Source: UBA11865 sp963749825 (lineage in GTDB: Bacteria; Chloroflexota; Anaerolineae; Promineifilales; Promineifilaceae). Taken from it: 64,000 nucleotides of DNA. Shown here piece by piece: positions 43,058 through 52,189 of the stretch; the first letter of the stretch is position 1; each line of letters begins with the position of its first letter. The DNA lies in contig CAVVOI010000014.1 of NCBI GenBank assembly GCA_963749825.1, positions 434,001 through 498,000 on the forward strand, in the 5' to 3' direction. Both the position numbers and the translations under genes were made by a program. Below the pieces are notes generated by a model. The model was not told where the DNA came from, made no database searches, and saw only the letters and a list, made by a program, of their open reading frames with translations.

Positions 43058-44925
43058 TGTACGTCGTCGGCACCGCCGGTCATGTTGATCATGGAAAGTC
43101 GACGCTTGTAAAAGCTCTCACCGGTATCGATCCCGATCGGCTAAAAGAAGAAAAAGAACGGGAAATGACCATCGACCTGGGCTTTGCCTGGATTCGCATT
43201 GATGGCCAGGAAGAAATCGGCATTGTGGATGTGCCAGGTCATCGTGATTTCATCGAGAATATGCTTGCTGGCGTCGGAGGAATTGATCTGGCGATTTTGG
43301 TCATAGCCGCCGATGAAGGAATTATGCCTCAGACGGTTGAACATCTGGCTATTCTTGATTTGCTAAAAGTTAGAGGGGGTATTGTTGTTCTAACAAAAAT
43401 AGATCTGATTGACGATCCGGATTGGCTGGAACTAGTCGAATTGGACGTATTTGATGCTCTCCAAGGGACCGTTTTTGAGCAGGCTCCGTTTGTCATGACC
43501 TCCGCGACAACAGGGAAAGGTATTGACGAGTTGCGTACCTTGATCTATGAGCAATTGTCCGATATCGAGGAGCAGACCGATATCGGACAGGCGCGCCTAC
43601 CAATCGACAGGGTATTCAGCCTGGCGGGTTTTGGTACCGTCGTAACCGGTACGTTGGGGGGTGGATTTCTTCACGTCGGCGATCCGGTTGAGCTACAACC
43701 GGCCAATTTGTTGGGCCGAATTCGTGGTTTGCAGACCCACCAAGTCAAGCGAACAGATACCGGACCTGGTAGCCGTGTCGCAGTCAACCTAACGGGGATA
43801 GCAAAGGATAAAATAAAAAGAGGACAGGTGCTGGCCTCCCCAGGAGTGTTGAGTGGAACGATATTGTGTGATGTAGAGTATGAACATTTACCAGATAGCG
43901 AGATACCCCTTAAGCATAACGAAGATGTGAAATTCTTCACCGGCGCGGCAGAAGTAATGGCTAGAGTTCGATTGATCGGCGACAGGCAGATAAGTCCGGG
44001 CAAGAGTGGTTGGCTACAATTAGCTTTGTATGAATCGGTTGCCATGGTCCGAGGTGATCGTTTCATCCTCCGCCGGCCATCCCCCGCCGCAACAATAGGT
44101 GGTGGCAGGATTCTGGATCCGCACCCCGGCAAGCGCCATAAACGTTTTCGACCAGATGTAATTCAACGTTTTGAAAGGATTGTCGGCGGATTGCCAGATG
44201 AACTATTGGAGGATGAGTTGATCCGGCGCGAACCTGTTCGGATTGACTCCTTAATTGCAGAATCAACGCTGGAGCCACAAGTCGCGCGAGAAATGTTTAT
44301 GCAATTATTAAAGGACAAACGAGCGGTAACGGCCAATGAATATGCACTATCTTCCCATGGCTGGCAACGAGTAAATAAAAGCCTTTTGCGGTCACTGGCT
44401 CAGTATCACCAAGCCTACCCATTGCGACAGGGGATGCCTAGGGAAGAATTACGCAGTCGCTTAAAGGTGCCTTCTGGCGTTTACTCACATATTCTAAGGC
44501 AGGCATCGGCAGATTCGTCCTTTGTTGACGAGGGGCATACGATAAGACTAACTGACCACAGTATTTCTTTTTCAGTTCAACAACAAGAGTCTATCGATCG
44601 ACTCATGGTCAGGTTCAGAGAGCTGGGTGTTAACGCGCCAAGTGTCAAAGAAGCTCAGGAACAGGTTGGCGTCGATGTTTATTATGCTCTAATTGATATG
44701 GCTGCGATTATTCAGATAAACAATGATGTCGTCTATTCGGATGGTGTCTACAAGAAGATTCTTAAACAGATCGTGAGTTATCTACAAGCAAATGGTCGAA
44801 TTGACGCTGCGAAACTTCGGGACCTCCTAAATACCAGCCGAAAGTATTCAATTGCCATACTCGAACATCTGGATGAAATTAAAGTAACCAAACGGGTTGA
44901 TGATTACCGCGTTCTCGTCCCCTAA
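43057..44925 (+). CDS. selB: Selenocysteine-specific elongation factor
   Basis: 622-residue translational GTPase that delivers Sec-tRNA-Sec to UGA codons next to SECIS hairpins. Domain I has GHVDHGKST at residues 8-16, DVPGHRDF and TKIDL. Domains II and III follow (GFGTVVTGTL). The C-terminal winged-helix repeats bind mRNA (EQVGVDVYYALIDMAAIIQINNDVVYSDGVYKKIL, AAKLRDLLNTSRKYSIAILEHLD). Length and order match bacterial SelB. Its ATG overlaps the stop of the coiled-coil gene. With selD at 35.2 kb it shows the organism decodes UGA as selenocysteine, although selA and tRNA-Sec are not in this window. Confidence 0.97.
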   Translation: MYVVGTAGHVDHGKSTLVKALTGIDPDRLKEEKEREMTIDLGFAWIRIDGQEEIGIVDVPGHRDFIENMLAGVGGIDLAILVIAADEGIMPQTVEHLAILDLLKVRGGIVVLTKIDLIDDPDWLELVELDVFDALQGTVFEQAPFVMTSATTGKGIDELRTLIYEQLSDIEEQTDIGQARLPIDRVFSLAGFGTVVTGTLGGGFLHVGDPVELQPANLLGRIRGLQTHQVKRTDTGPGSRVAVNLTGIAKDKIKRGQVLASPGVLSGTILCDVEYEHLPDSEIPLKHNEDVKFFTGAAEVMARVRLIGDRQISPGKSGWLQLALYESVAMVRGDRFILRRPSPAATIGGGRILDPHPGKRHKRFRPDVIQRFERIVGGLPDELLEDELIRREPVRIDSLIAESTLEPQVAREMFMQLLKDKRAVTANEYALSSHGWQRVNKSLLRSLAQYHQAYPLRQGMPREELRSRLKVPSGVYSHILRQASADSSFVDEGHTIRLTDHSISFSVQQQESIDRLMVRFRELGVNAPSVKEAQEQVGVDVYYALIDMAAIIQINNDVVYSDGVYKKILKQIVSYLQANGRIDAAKLRDLLNTSRKYSIAILEHLDEIKVTKRVDDYRVLVP

Positions 44926-45011
44926 GTAGCTACGCATCACCACATCAGTTCGCCCTGATTGGCGACAAACATAAAAGATCAAATAGATAAACGGAACGGA
45001 AGGAATATCTT

Positions 45012-47516
45012 ATGGCTTCGACAAACGAAGGCGAAGCGATCCAGTACCGGCGACGGTACAAAGGATTGATAGGAGTACGGAGCAAAGTGTTGGTTAGAGA
45101 CAGCAACGCCTTAAGCTTGGTGTATACGCCAGGGGTTGCCGAACCCTGTTTGGAGATATCTCGGAATCCAAAGCGATCTTTTGATGTTACCTGTAGAGGA
45201 AACACAATCGCTATCGTTTCTGATGGCTCGGCCGCATTTGGTTACGGCGATATTGGCCCTGAAGCAATATTACCTGTTCTTGAAGGGCATGCAGTCATCA
45301 TGAAAACCTTTGCTGGCGTCGACGCCTTGCCTTTAGCGCTCAAAGTTGCCAGTCCTGAATCCTTTATAGAGACGGTCTTAAACCTCGGACCAACATTCGG
45401 CGCCATTTGCATTGAGGATCTGGCTTCACCCGCTGGGCTCTCAATTACATCGCGGCTTCAACGAGCCATGAATATTCCAGTCATCAATAATCATCGCGAA
45501 GGCGTTGCCATAGGCGTTCTAGCGGGCCTGATTAACGCTTCGCGCCTCGTAGGTAAAAAACTGGAAGAATTGCGAGTTATCATCAACGGTGCGGGCACGG
45601 CCGGACTAGGGACCGCTTTCTTATTGTCTCGTTTCGGATTAAGAAATGTTATTGTCTGCGACCGGCAGGGCGCAATATACAAGTACCGTCCGCTTAGCAT
45701 GAACTGGGCTAAGTGGTCAATCGCCCAGGTCAGCAATCCGGCAGGTGAGAAAGGTAACCTGTCCGAAGTTCTTTCAGGAGCCGACGCCTTTATCGGTTTC
45801 GTGGGAGGCACAGTTATAGACGAAGGTGATATCAAAAAAATGAATGAATCGCCAATTTTGTTCACTTTTGGATCGCCTATTGAAATTGAGCCACAACGAG
45901 CACGTTCTGCCGGTGCGGCGGTCGTGGCAACAGCACACTCCACCTACCCTAACCAGATGGATATTAGCTCTGTTGTACCTGGCATTTTCAGAGGTTTACT
46001 TGATGTTCGGGCAACCAAATTTAGTTATCCTGCTCAAATCGCGGCAGCTAATGCCATCGCGAAGGTGATTGAGGACGACGAACTCCATCCCGACTATATA
46101 TACCCGAAAGTGATAGACTACAGGGTTGCCCCAGCGGTGGCTAGGGCTGTTGCCGCAAGCGTAATTGAGCGCGAAGAGGCGAAACGACCGGACATTGAAC
46201 CTGAAGAAATCGCTGAACGAACTCGGAGATATGTTTACGAAGGCAAGTTGCCTGTACCTCCAAAAAGTGACGAGCAATTGAGTATTGCCCAGGAGTCCCT
46301 TGAACTACATGATCGCTTCCAAGGCCTGCTTGAGATCTACAGCAAAGTCCCAATAAGAGATGAATTCATTCTGAAACTCTTCTACCTTGTGCCTGGGGCG
46401 ATGGAACCTTCTCGTCTCATTAAAGAAAGACCTGAACAAGTATTTGAGCTAACTGCAAGAGGGAACCTGGTAGGGGTTGTGAGCGATGGAAGCGCAGTTC
46501 TTGGCCTCGGCAATATTGGAGGGCGAGCGGCGCTGCCCGTTATGGAGGGGAAAGCGATTCTGTTTCACACTTTTGCCGGTATCGAAGCTTTTCCGATATG
46601 CCTTAATACACAAGACCCGTATGAAATTGTCGAGCTTGTAAAACGTCTCGAGCCTACTTTCGGCGGGATTAATTTGGAGGACATTAGTGCTCCAAGATGC
46701 TTTTACATTGAAAACAAACTTAGGGAAGAGACGGAAATACCGATATTTCATGACGATCAACATGGGACCGCAGTCGTTGCCTTGGCAGGTCTGTTGAATG
46801 CTTGCCGGCTATTAGGCAAACAGTTGCAGGATCTATCGATTACGGTCAATGGTGCAGGCGCGGCCGGTATCGCCGTTTCCAAGTTATTACTGTCTGTGGG
46901 CGTTCAGGATATTATCTTGCTTGATACCCGCGGAGCTATTTACAAAGGACGAAAAGCCGGCATGAATTGGTTAAAGGAGCAGATGGCGGATCAAACGAAT
47001 CATGATCGCCTAAAAGGCAATCTGGCCTCGGTTATCAAGGATCGAGATGTTTTTATCGGTTTGTCTGTGCCAGGAGTTATTAGCCCTAGAATGATCAAAT
47101 CAATGGCGAGGGATCCAATTATCTTCGCACTGGCAAACCCGACTCCCGAAATCATGCCTGATGATGCCCTGGCGGCCGGTGCATCTGTAGTCGCCAGCGG
47201 TCGAAGCGATTTACCGAACCAGGTCAATAATTCTCTCGCTTTTCCCGGCATTTTTCGAGGAGCCCTTGATACCAGAGTTCGAAATATCACCGATGAAATG
47301 AAAATCGCCGCTGCCCACGCTATTGCAGATATCGTAAGTGATAGACAACTTAATTCAGACTGGATCATTCCGAAAGCAACTGATTTCAGCGTCGCGCCAT
47401 CCGTAGCGGAAGCAGTCGCAAGAAAAGCTATTGAATCCGGGGAAGCCAAAACATTAATCGATCCGGCGCAAATATCCGCCAATGTAAAACAATTTATATA
47501 CGAGGAAAGAGATTAG
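45012..47516 (+). CDS. Two-unit malic enzyme-like protein (tandem fusion with divergent active sites)
   Basis: 834 residues comprising two malic-enzyme (NAD(P)-dependent, malate to pyruvate and CO2) units in one open frame, about 15-425 and 428-832. Each has the catalytic N-domain and an NAD fold (INGAGTAGLG; VNGAGAAGIA). Unit 1 keeps Tyr38 in LVYTPGVAEPC and Glu135-Asp136, but the general-base Lys is His93 (EGHAV) and HDDQHGT has become NNHREGV (159-165), so metal binding is likely lost. Unit 2 keeps Lys514 (EGKAI), Glu556-Asp557 and HDDQHGT (580-586), but the Tyr segment reads LFYLVPGAMEP (Tyr458 out of register). Thus neither unit has the full set. A clear Shine-Dalgarno (GGAAGGA) precedes the ATG. 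Confidence 0.9.
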   Translation: MASTNEGEAIQYRRRYKGLIGVRSKVLVRDSNALSLVYTPGVAEPCLEISRNPKRSFDVTCRGNTIAIVSDGSAAFGYGDIGPEAILPVLEGHAVIMKTFAGVDALPLALKVASPESFIETVLNLGPTFGAICIEDLASPAGLSITSRLQRAMNIPVINNHREGVAIGVLAGLINASRLVGKKLEELRVIINGAGTAGLGTAFLLSRFGLRNVIVCDRQGAIYKYRPLSMNWAKWSIAQVSNPAGEKGNLSEVLSGADAFIGFVGGTVIDEGDIKKMNESPILFTFGSPIEIEPQRARSAGAAVVATAHSTYPNQMDISSVVPGIFRGLLDVRATKFSYPAQIAAANAIAKVIEDDELHPDYIYPKVIDYRVAPAVARAVAASVIEREEAKRPDIEPEEIAERTRRYVYEGKLPVPPKSDEQLSIAQESLELHDRFQGLLEIYSKVPIRDEFILKLFYLVPGAMEPSRLIKERPEQVFELTARGNLVGVVSDGSAVLGLGNIGGRAALPVMEGKAILFHTFAGIEAFPICLNTQDPYEIVELVKRLEPTFGGINLEDISAPRCFYIENKLREETEIPIFHDDQHGTAVVALAGLLNACRLLGKQLQDLSITVNGAGAAGIAVSKLLLSVGVQDIILLDTRGAIYKGRKAGMNWLKEQMADQTNHDRLKGNLASVIKDRDVFIGLSVPGVISPRMIKSMARDPIIFALANPTPEIMPDDALAAGASVVASGRSDLPNQVNNSLAFPGIFRGALDTRVRNITDEMKIAAAHAIADIVSDRQLNSDWIIPKATDFSVAPSVAEAVARKAIESGEAKTLIDPAQISANVKQFIYEERD

Positions 47517-47527
47517 GACGGTTTGTT

Positions 47528-48802
47528 TTGTTATCTCAAGAGAATCACCCTGTAAAACGAGTCGCCATATTAAGCGTTCATACTTGTCCTTTAGCCACCC
47601 TTGGTGGGAAAAAAACGGGTGGAATGAACGTTTATGTCAGAGATTTTAGCCGGGAATTAGCCCGGCAAGGGATTCCTGTCGACGTTTTCACTCGTTCTGA
47701 AGATGATTGCCAGCCCACTGTCCGCCATGATTTAGGCTATGGCGCACGAGTGATTCATATCAGAGCCGGGCCAGAAAAACCTATCATGGTCGCTGATATC
47801 GAGGGTTACCTAGATGATTTTGTCGAGGGACTAAACGATTTCGCAGAGATAGAAAACACAAAATATGATCTGATCCATAGTCATTACTGGATGTCTGGGC
47901 TGGTTGCCGAATCTCTTAAACGAGTCTGGGACTCCCCGCCCATCATCCAAATGTTTCATACCCTCGGTCGGATGAAGAATCGTGTGGCCTTATCGGAAAA
48001 TGAACGTGCGCCTCAATCGCGAATTGAAGCCGAGACAAGGATAATGGGTTTTGCCGACAAGATTATCGCGGCGACTCCAGCCGAATACGCCCAATTACAT
48101 TGGCTTTACGCTGCCGATATGAGCAAAGTTGTGACGATACCACCTGGCGTTGACCTAAATCGTTTCCGGCCGATTCCAAAGTCAATCGCTAAAGAAGAAG
48201 TCGGAATTCTAAGCGACCGGAGAAATATTCTCTTCGCCGGCCGAATCGAACCTCTAAAGGGCGTCGATACATTGCTAAAGGCTATTGCGCTGATTCAAAA
48301 ACAAGCGCCAGAGACTGTATCGGATGTAGATGTCACCATCATAGGTGGCGATCCATGGAGTGAAACTCCAGATGACGAGATGGCTCGATTGCAAGAGATG
48401 AGGAAAGAGCTAGGCGTATCCGATATCGTGACATTTCTTGGGGCCAAAGACCAGGATCTTCTTCCTGCTTATTATGCCGCCGCTGAAATGGTTGTTATGC
48501 CATCACATTATGAGAGCTTCGGCATGGTCGCATTGGAAGCCATGGCCATGGGCACGCCTGTTATCGCCTCCGAAGTAGGCGGCCTGGCTTTCCTTGTTCA
48601 AGATGGGATCAACGGATTCCATGTGCCATCACGCGATCCCGAGGCACTGGCTGAGCGCATTTTCACCCTGTTAAATGACAAGGATTGCCGTCAGCACCTA
48701 GGCCGCCATGCCCTACAAAGTGCCCAGAAGTATGATTGGCCGATTATTGTCAGTCGAATGCTCGAGATATATCAAGACTTAATGGTGAAAACCAATAACT
48801 AA
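47528..48802 (+). CDS. GT4 glycosyltransferase, MshA / sucrose-phosphate synthase-like
   Basis: 424-residue GT-B glycosyltransferase. Marks: the N-terminal VAILSVHTCPLATLGGKKTGGMNVYVRDFSRELARQG, with the GGMNVY loop typical of MshA and sucrose-phosphate synthase-like enzymes, HSHYWMSG, the donor site FAGRIEPLKGVDTLLKA and ESFGMVALEAMAMGTPVIASEVGGL. In actinobacteria MshA starts mycothiol synthesis. A sugar-phosphate acceptor is possible here, but the function is open. The only start I see is TTG 47528, 11 nt after the malic-enzyme stop, so the two genes may be co-transcribed. Confidence 0.87.
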   Translation: MLSQENHPVKRVAILSVHTCPLATLGGKKTGGMNVYVRDFSRELARQGIPVDVFTRSEDDCQPTVRHDLGYGARVIHIRAGPEKPIMVADIEGYLDDFVEGLNDFAEIENTKYDLIHSHYWMSGLVAESLKRVWDSPPIIQMFHTLGRMKNRVALSENERAPQSRIEAETRIMGFADKIIAATPAEYAQLHWLYAADMSKVVTIPPGVDLNRFRPIPKSIAKEEVGILSDRRNILFAGRIEPLKGVDTLLKAIALIQKQAPETVSDVDVTIIGGDPWSETPDDEMARLQEMRKELGVSDIVTFLGAKDQDLLPAYYAAAEMVVMPSHYESFGMVALEAMAMGTPVIASEVGGLAFLVQDGINGFHVPSRDPEALAERIFTLLNDKDCRQHLGRHALQSAQKYDWPIIVSRMLEIYQDLMVKTNN

Positions 48803-48831
48803 AACATCGATACTTCGCTCGACTAACCAAC

Positions 48832-50208
48832 TCATCCTTTTATGATCGGTACTCCTCCCATGTACGGCCTCAATGGTTCAGGTATTCTTATTGAACCGTC
48901 TTCTTGTTGATTGTTCTCCAATATGGCGATCAACACTCGTGGCAAAGCGAGGCCGCTACCGTTGAGCGTATGAACGGTTCTTGGTTTCCCACCATCTGTT
49001 GGCCGGTATCGAACATTTGCTCGTCTAGCCTGAAAAGCCTCGCAATTACTTATTGAGCTGACTTCTAGCCATTCCCGGCACCCGGCCGCATATACCTCAA
49101 TATCGAATTTTTTGGCGGCCGCGAAGCCGAGGTCGCCGGTGGCCATTTCAACAAGACGATAAGGCAATTCAAGAGCTTCACATACATCAGTTGCATCAGA
49201 AACTAGCGCTTCCAGTTCTCGGTAGCTTTGTTCTGGAGTCGTGAATTTATACATTTCCACCTTATCAAATTGGTGTCCGCGCTTAATTCCCCGTACATCC
49301 CTTCCCGCACTAAACTTCTCTCGCCGAAAACAGGCTGTATAGGCCACGTAGTTGAGGGGAAGATCGACCTCGGCCAAGATCTCATCCCGGTGAATATTGG
49401 TGAGAGCAATTTCGGCTGTTCCTAGCCACATGAAATCTTCTTCAGCATCGCGGTAAATATTGTGGGCAAATTTTGGTAGCTGCGCCGCCCCGACAAACAT
49501 CTCCGATCTGACCATATACGGTGGGTATATCTCGACATAGCCATGGGTCTCAACGTGATAATTCAACATGAATTGAATCAACGCCCTTTGCAACCTGGCG
49601 CCCATTCCTTGAAGAAGATAAAAGCGCGAACCGCTTAGCTTGACGCCCCGTTCAAAATCAATGATGCCCAACGCCGGTCCAAGATCCCAATGGGCTAAGG
49701 GTTCAAAGTCGAAACTTGGTATGGGCGCCCCCCTTGGATCAAAGGTAATGTTATAGCTGTCATCAGGCCCCAATGGTACATCTTGATGGGGCATATTTGG
49801 AACCCACAACATCAAATCTTGAAGCTCATTCTCAATATTGCGTAATTCGTTATCTAAATCAGTTATCTGATCGCCGATCTTCCGAGTCTCTAATTTTGCT
49901 GCCTCTACTTCTTCCAGGGATTTAGCATACTCCATTTTCAAATTCTCGTCGGCGGTATCCTGCTGTATATCAGATTGCCTTGGAATACGCTGAATCTCTT
50001 TTTCTAATTTCTTGATTGAACCCATCAACCGGCCGGTTTTTTTGGATTCTTCGTTCCGGTTCTGGCGGAGAACCTCCACTTGCTGAATGATCGTTCTTCG
50101 CTTCTCGTCGAGGACAACGATTTCGTCAATCGGAGCAGTATCGTTCAACTTGGCGATTTGTTCTTTAACCCACTCTGGTTTTTCGCGAATAAGATTTATA
50201 TCTAGCAT
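48832..50208 (-). CDS. serS: Seryl-tRNA synthetase
   Basis: 458-residue class II aminoacyl-tRNA synthetase. An N-terminal antiparallel coiled coil (about 30-110, EVLRQNRNEESKKTGRLMGSIKKLEKEI) grips the tRNA-Ser variable arm. The catalytic core has TACFRREKFSAGRDVRGIKRGHQFDKVEMYKF (motif 2) and LNGSGLALPRVLIAILENNQQEDGSIRIPEPLRPYMGG (motif 3). The ATG is preceded by GGAGG. Expression is governed by a T-box leader directly upstream (50231-50485) that senses uncharged tRNA-Ser. Confidence 0.98.
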   Translation of the reverse strand: MLDINLIREKPEWVKEQIAKLNDTAPIDEIVVLDEKRRTIIQQVEVLRQNRNEESKKTGRLMGSIKKLEKEIQRIPRQSDIQQDTADENLKMEYAKSLEEVEAAKLETRKIGDQITDLDNELRNIENELQDLMLWVPNMPHQDVPLGPDDSYNITFDPRGAPIPSFDFEPLAHWDLGPALGIIDFERGVKLSGSRFYLLQGMGARLQRALIQFMLNYHVETHGYVEIYPPYMVRSEMFVGAAQLPKFAHNIYRDAEEDFMWLGTAEIALTNIHRDEILAEVDLPLNYVAYTACFRREKFSAGRDVRGIKRGHQFDKVEMYKFTTPEQSYRELEALVSDATDVCEALELPYRLVEMATGDLGFAAAKKFDIEVYAAGCREWLEVSSISNCEAFQARRANVRYRPTDGGKPRTVHTLNGSGLALPRVLIAILENNQQEDGSIRIPEPLRPYMGGVPIIKG

Positions 50209-50230
50209 GAGTCTCTTTTACCTCCAAAAC

Positions 50231-50485
50231 AATAAAGCCCCCTCGTTCCAGGACGAGGGGGCCCGTGGTGCCACCTGGTTTCGCTATCAAAACCCCAGAT
50301 TAGGATTTCATAGCCTCAATAACGCGTTAACGGGCGTACCCGGCAATCCTTTTTATCGGTTGCAGTTCGGAAGTGGATTTCCGATCGTGGATTATTGGCT
50401 CGCAGCTACCGCCAACTCTCTGTTTAGGAACCCATTAGACCGTACTTCTCTTCGTCTTTACTCATATTTAATTTATCAAATCGTG
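50231..50485 (-). promoter_or_regulatory. T-box riboswitch of serS
   Basis: On the minus strand the leader contains the canonical T-box AGGTGGCACCACGGG (50276-50262), followed by an overlapping terminator. The overlap gives a mutually exclusive antiterminator. Upstream, the first half of the specifier loop is visible as AGTA (50446-50443, within GAGAAGTACGG), and a likely specifier TCC (Ser, 50377-50375) in GGAAATCCA. The AGAGAG-containing distal stem I loop is at about 50419. The transcript would begin near 50485, after the promoter at 50492-50520, giving a leader of about 255 nt before the terminator, typical for T-boxes. The specifier assignment is an inference; the T-box core and terminator are seen directly. 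Confidence 0.92.
50237..50262 (-). terminator. Regulated terminator of the serS T-box
   Basis: Perfect 9-bp stem GCCCCCTCG / CGAGGGGGC with an 8-nt loop, followed on the minus strand by a T-rich tract (TTTATT). Its 5' strand overlaps the end of the T-box. Confidence 0.9.
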
Positions 50486-50491
50486 ATGTTT

Positions 50492-50520
50492 AGTATATTT
50501 AGATGGGCCTAGATTGTCAA
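50492..50520 (-). promoter_or_regulatory. Promoter of the serS T-box transcript
   Basis: Minus strand TTGACA (50520-50515), 17-nt spacer, TATACT (50497-50492). It overlaps the end of lysS (stop at 50517). Confidence 0.88.
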
Positions 50521-52058
50521 TTCGTCTGGCCCCGATCTTTTTGGCGTTCACGAAGATGGGGAAATAGCAAAACTTCACGAATCGATGTCGTATCAGTCAA
50601 CAGCATTACGAGCCGATCGACCCCCATACCAAATCCGCCATTTGGGGGCATGCCATAACGCATCGCTCGAAGATAATCTTCGTCAACAGGGTGCGCGTCC
50701 TCATCATCAGCTTCGTAAAGCCGTTGCATTTCTTCGAATCTTTTTAGCTGCTCTTGAGGATCGTTCAACTCCGAGAAGGCGTTCCCCATTTCCATGCCAC
50801 CAATGAAAAATTCAAATCGCTCAACGTGTAGGGGATCTCCTGGAACTCCTTTTGCCAGCGGCGAAATGTCAATCGGATATTGGGTGAGAAAGGTCGGTTG
50901 AATGAGATTAGGTTCAACAAAATCGCTCAGAAGACCATCGATTAGTTTTCCCCAACTCGCATCGGCCGGCGTGTGACCGCCGATCTCACGAATGGCCAAG
51001 GCTAGTTCATCAACTTTTTCGTAGGCCATATAATCTATCTCGGCAAATTTCATGATCGAATCCCGCAGTGTCATTCTTTGCCATGGACTGGCAAGTTCTA
51101 TGCAATTTTCTTGAAAATTTAAGGTTGTAGTTCCGAGCACTCTGTTGGATACAAATTCGTAAAGACGTTCGGTAAAATCCATCACATCCTTATAATTCCA
51201 ATAGGCTGCATAAAATTCTAACTGTGTGAATTCGGGATTGTGCACTGCATCGACGCCTTCGTTGCGAAAGTCTCGCCCTATCTCATAAACCCGCTCGTAA
51301 CCACCAACCAATAACCTCTTCAAATAGAGTTCAAACGAAATACGCAGGAACAGTTCCTGTTTTAGTTGGTTGTGATAAGTTGTAAAGGGACGGGCGGCTG
51401 CACCCCCGTAGATCGGCTGCATAATGGGGGTTTCGACCTCTAAGAATTCGTTGTCATCGAAGAACTGACGAAGGGCAGCAATGATCTTAGCTCTTGTCCG
51501 GAATACTTCCCTTACCTCTGGATTAACGGCTAAATCAGCATATCTCTGCCTGTACCGCTCTTCGACATCTCCAAAGGCATTGTACCGGACGACTTCCCCA
51601 CCCACTTCTTGCTCTTTTATCACCGGTAACGGACTAATAGACTTACTCAGTAGTCGCCATTTCTGTACTCTGACGCTAATTTCACCCGTTCGCGTTCTGA
51701 ATAATCGTCCGGTTGCCTCAACGAAGTCACCTAAGTCGAGCAGTTTTCGAAATACCCGATGGGAATCATCTCCAATTTCGTCTCGTCGAATGAACAGCTG
51801 AAGACGACCTTTTCCATCTTCGATGTGGGCGAACAAAGTCTTTCCCATATCCCGCAATGAGATCAGCCGGCCACTAACTGTGACTGTGACAGCCTCTTGC
51901 TCTTCGACCGCTTCTCCTTGCTCATAAAGTGCAATTGCCTCAATTGTCGAGTGAGTCCGGAAAGAATCGATAGGATAAGGCTCGATGCCGATCGCCTCTA
52001 ACTCTGCGAGTTTTCTTAGACGTTGTTCTTCCAGAGGTGATGGTTGCCAGTCATTCAT
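50517..52058 (-). CDS. lysS: Lysyl-tRNA synthetase, class II
   Basis: 513-residue class II synthetase. An N-terminal OB-fold anticodon-binding domain (VSGRLISLRDMGKTLFAHIEDGKGRLQLFI) is followed by the catalytic core with FLEVETPIMQPIYGGAAARPF (motif 1), GYERVYEIGRDFRNEGVDAVHNPEFTQLE (motif 2) and PPNGGFGMGVDRLVMLLT (motif 3). I chose ATG 52058, preceded by GAGG, because it starts MNDWQPSPLEEQRLRKLAELEAIG, the usual N-terminus. ATG 52115 adds 19 residues without a ribosome site. It overlaps the serS promoter at its 3' end and follows greA on the same strand, beyond greA's terminator. Confidence 0.97.
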   Translation of the reverse strand: MNDWQPSPLEEQRLRKLAELEAIGIEPYPIDSFRTHSTIEAIALYEQGEAVEEQEAVTVTVSGRLISLRDMGKTLFAHIEDGKGRLQLFIRRDEIGDDSHRVFRKLLDLGDFVEATGRLFRTRTGEISVRVQKWRLLSKSISPLPVIKEQEVGGEVVRYNAFGDVEERYRQRYADLAVNPEVREVFRTRAKIIAALRQFFDDNEFLEVETPIMQPIYGGAAARPFTTYHNQLKQELFLRISFELYLKRLLVGGYERVYEIGRDFRNEGVDAVHNPEFTQLEFYAAYWNYKDVMDFTERLYEFVSNRVLGTTTLNFQENCIELASPWQRMTLRDSIMKFAEIDYMAYEKVDELALAIREIGGHTPADASWGKLIDGLLSDFVEPNLIQPTFLTQYPIDISPLAKGVPGDPLHVERFEFFIGGMEMGNAFSELNDPQEQLKRFEEMQRLYEADDEDAHPVDEDYLRAMRYGMPPNGGFGMGVDRLVMLLTDTTSIREVLLFPHLRERQKDRGQTN

Positions 52059-52127
52059 AATCATTGCCTCACGAAAAATGATCATCGCTTGGGTTAATAT
52101 ACTGCTACCAATCAACTAATCGGATAT

Positions 52128-52154
52128 TAAAAAGCCCGTGTCTGGGCACGGGCT
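52128..52154 (-). terminator. Terminator of greA
   Basis: AGCCCGTG / CACGGGCT 8-bp stem with a 6-nt loop. On the minus strand it is followed by TTTTAATA. It lies 36 nt past the greA stop, separating greA from lysS. Confidence 0.9.
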
Positions 52155-52189
52155 AAATTTTAGAAACTATTGAAAGTGATCGGTTTGGA

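Noticed and set aside
35057..45011. tRNA-Sec (selC) near selB or selD
   Set aside because: I looked for a long acceptor/variable arm and TCA anticodon in the gaps and found none.
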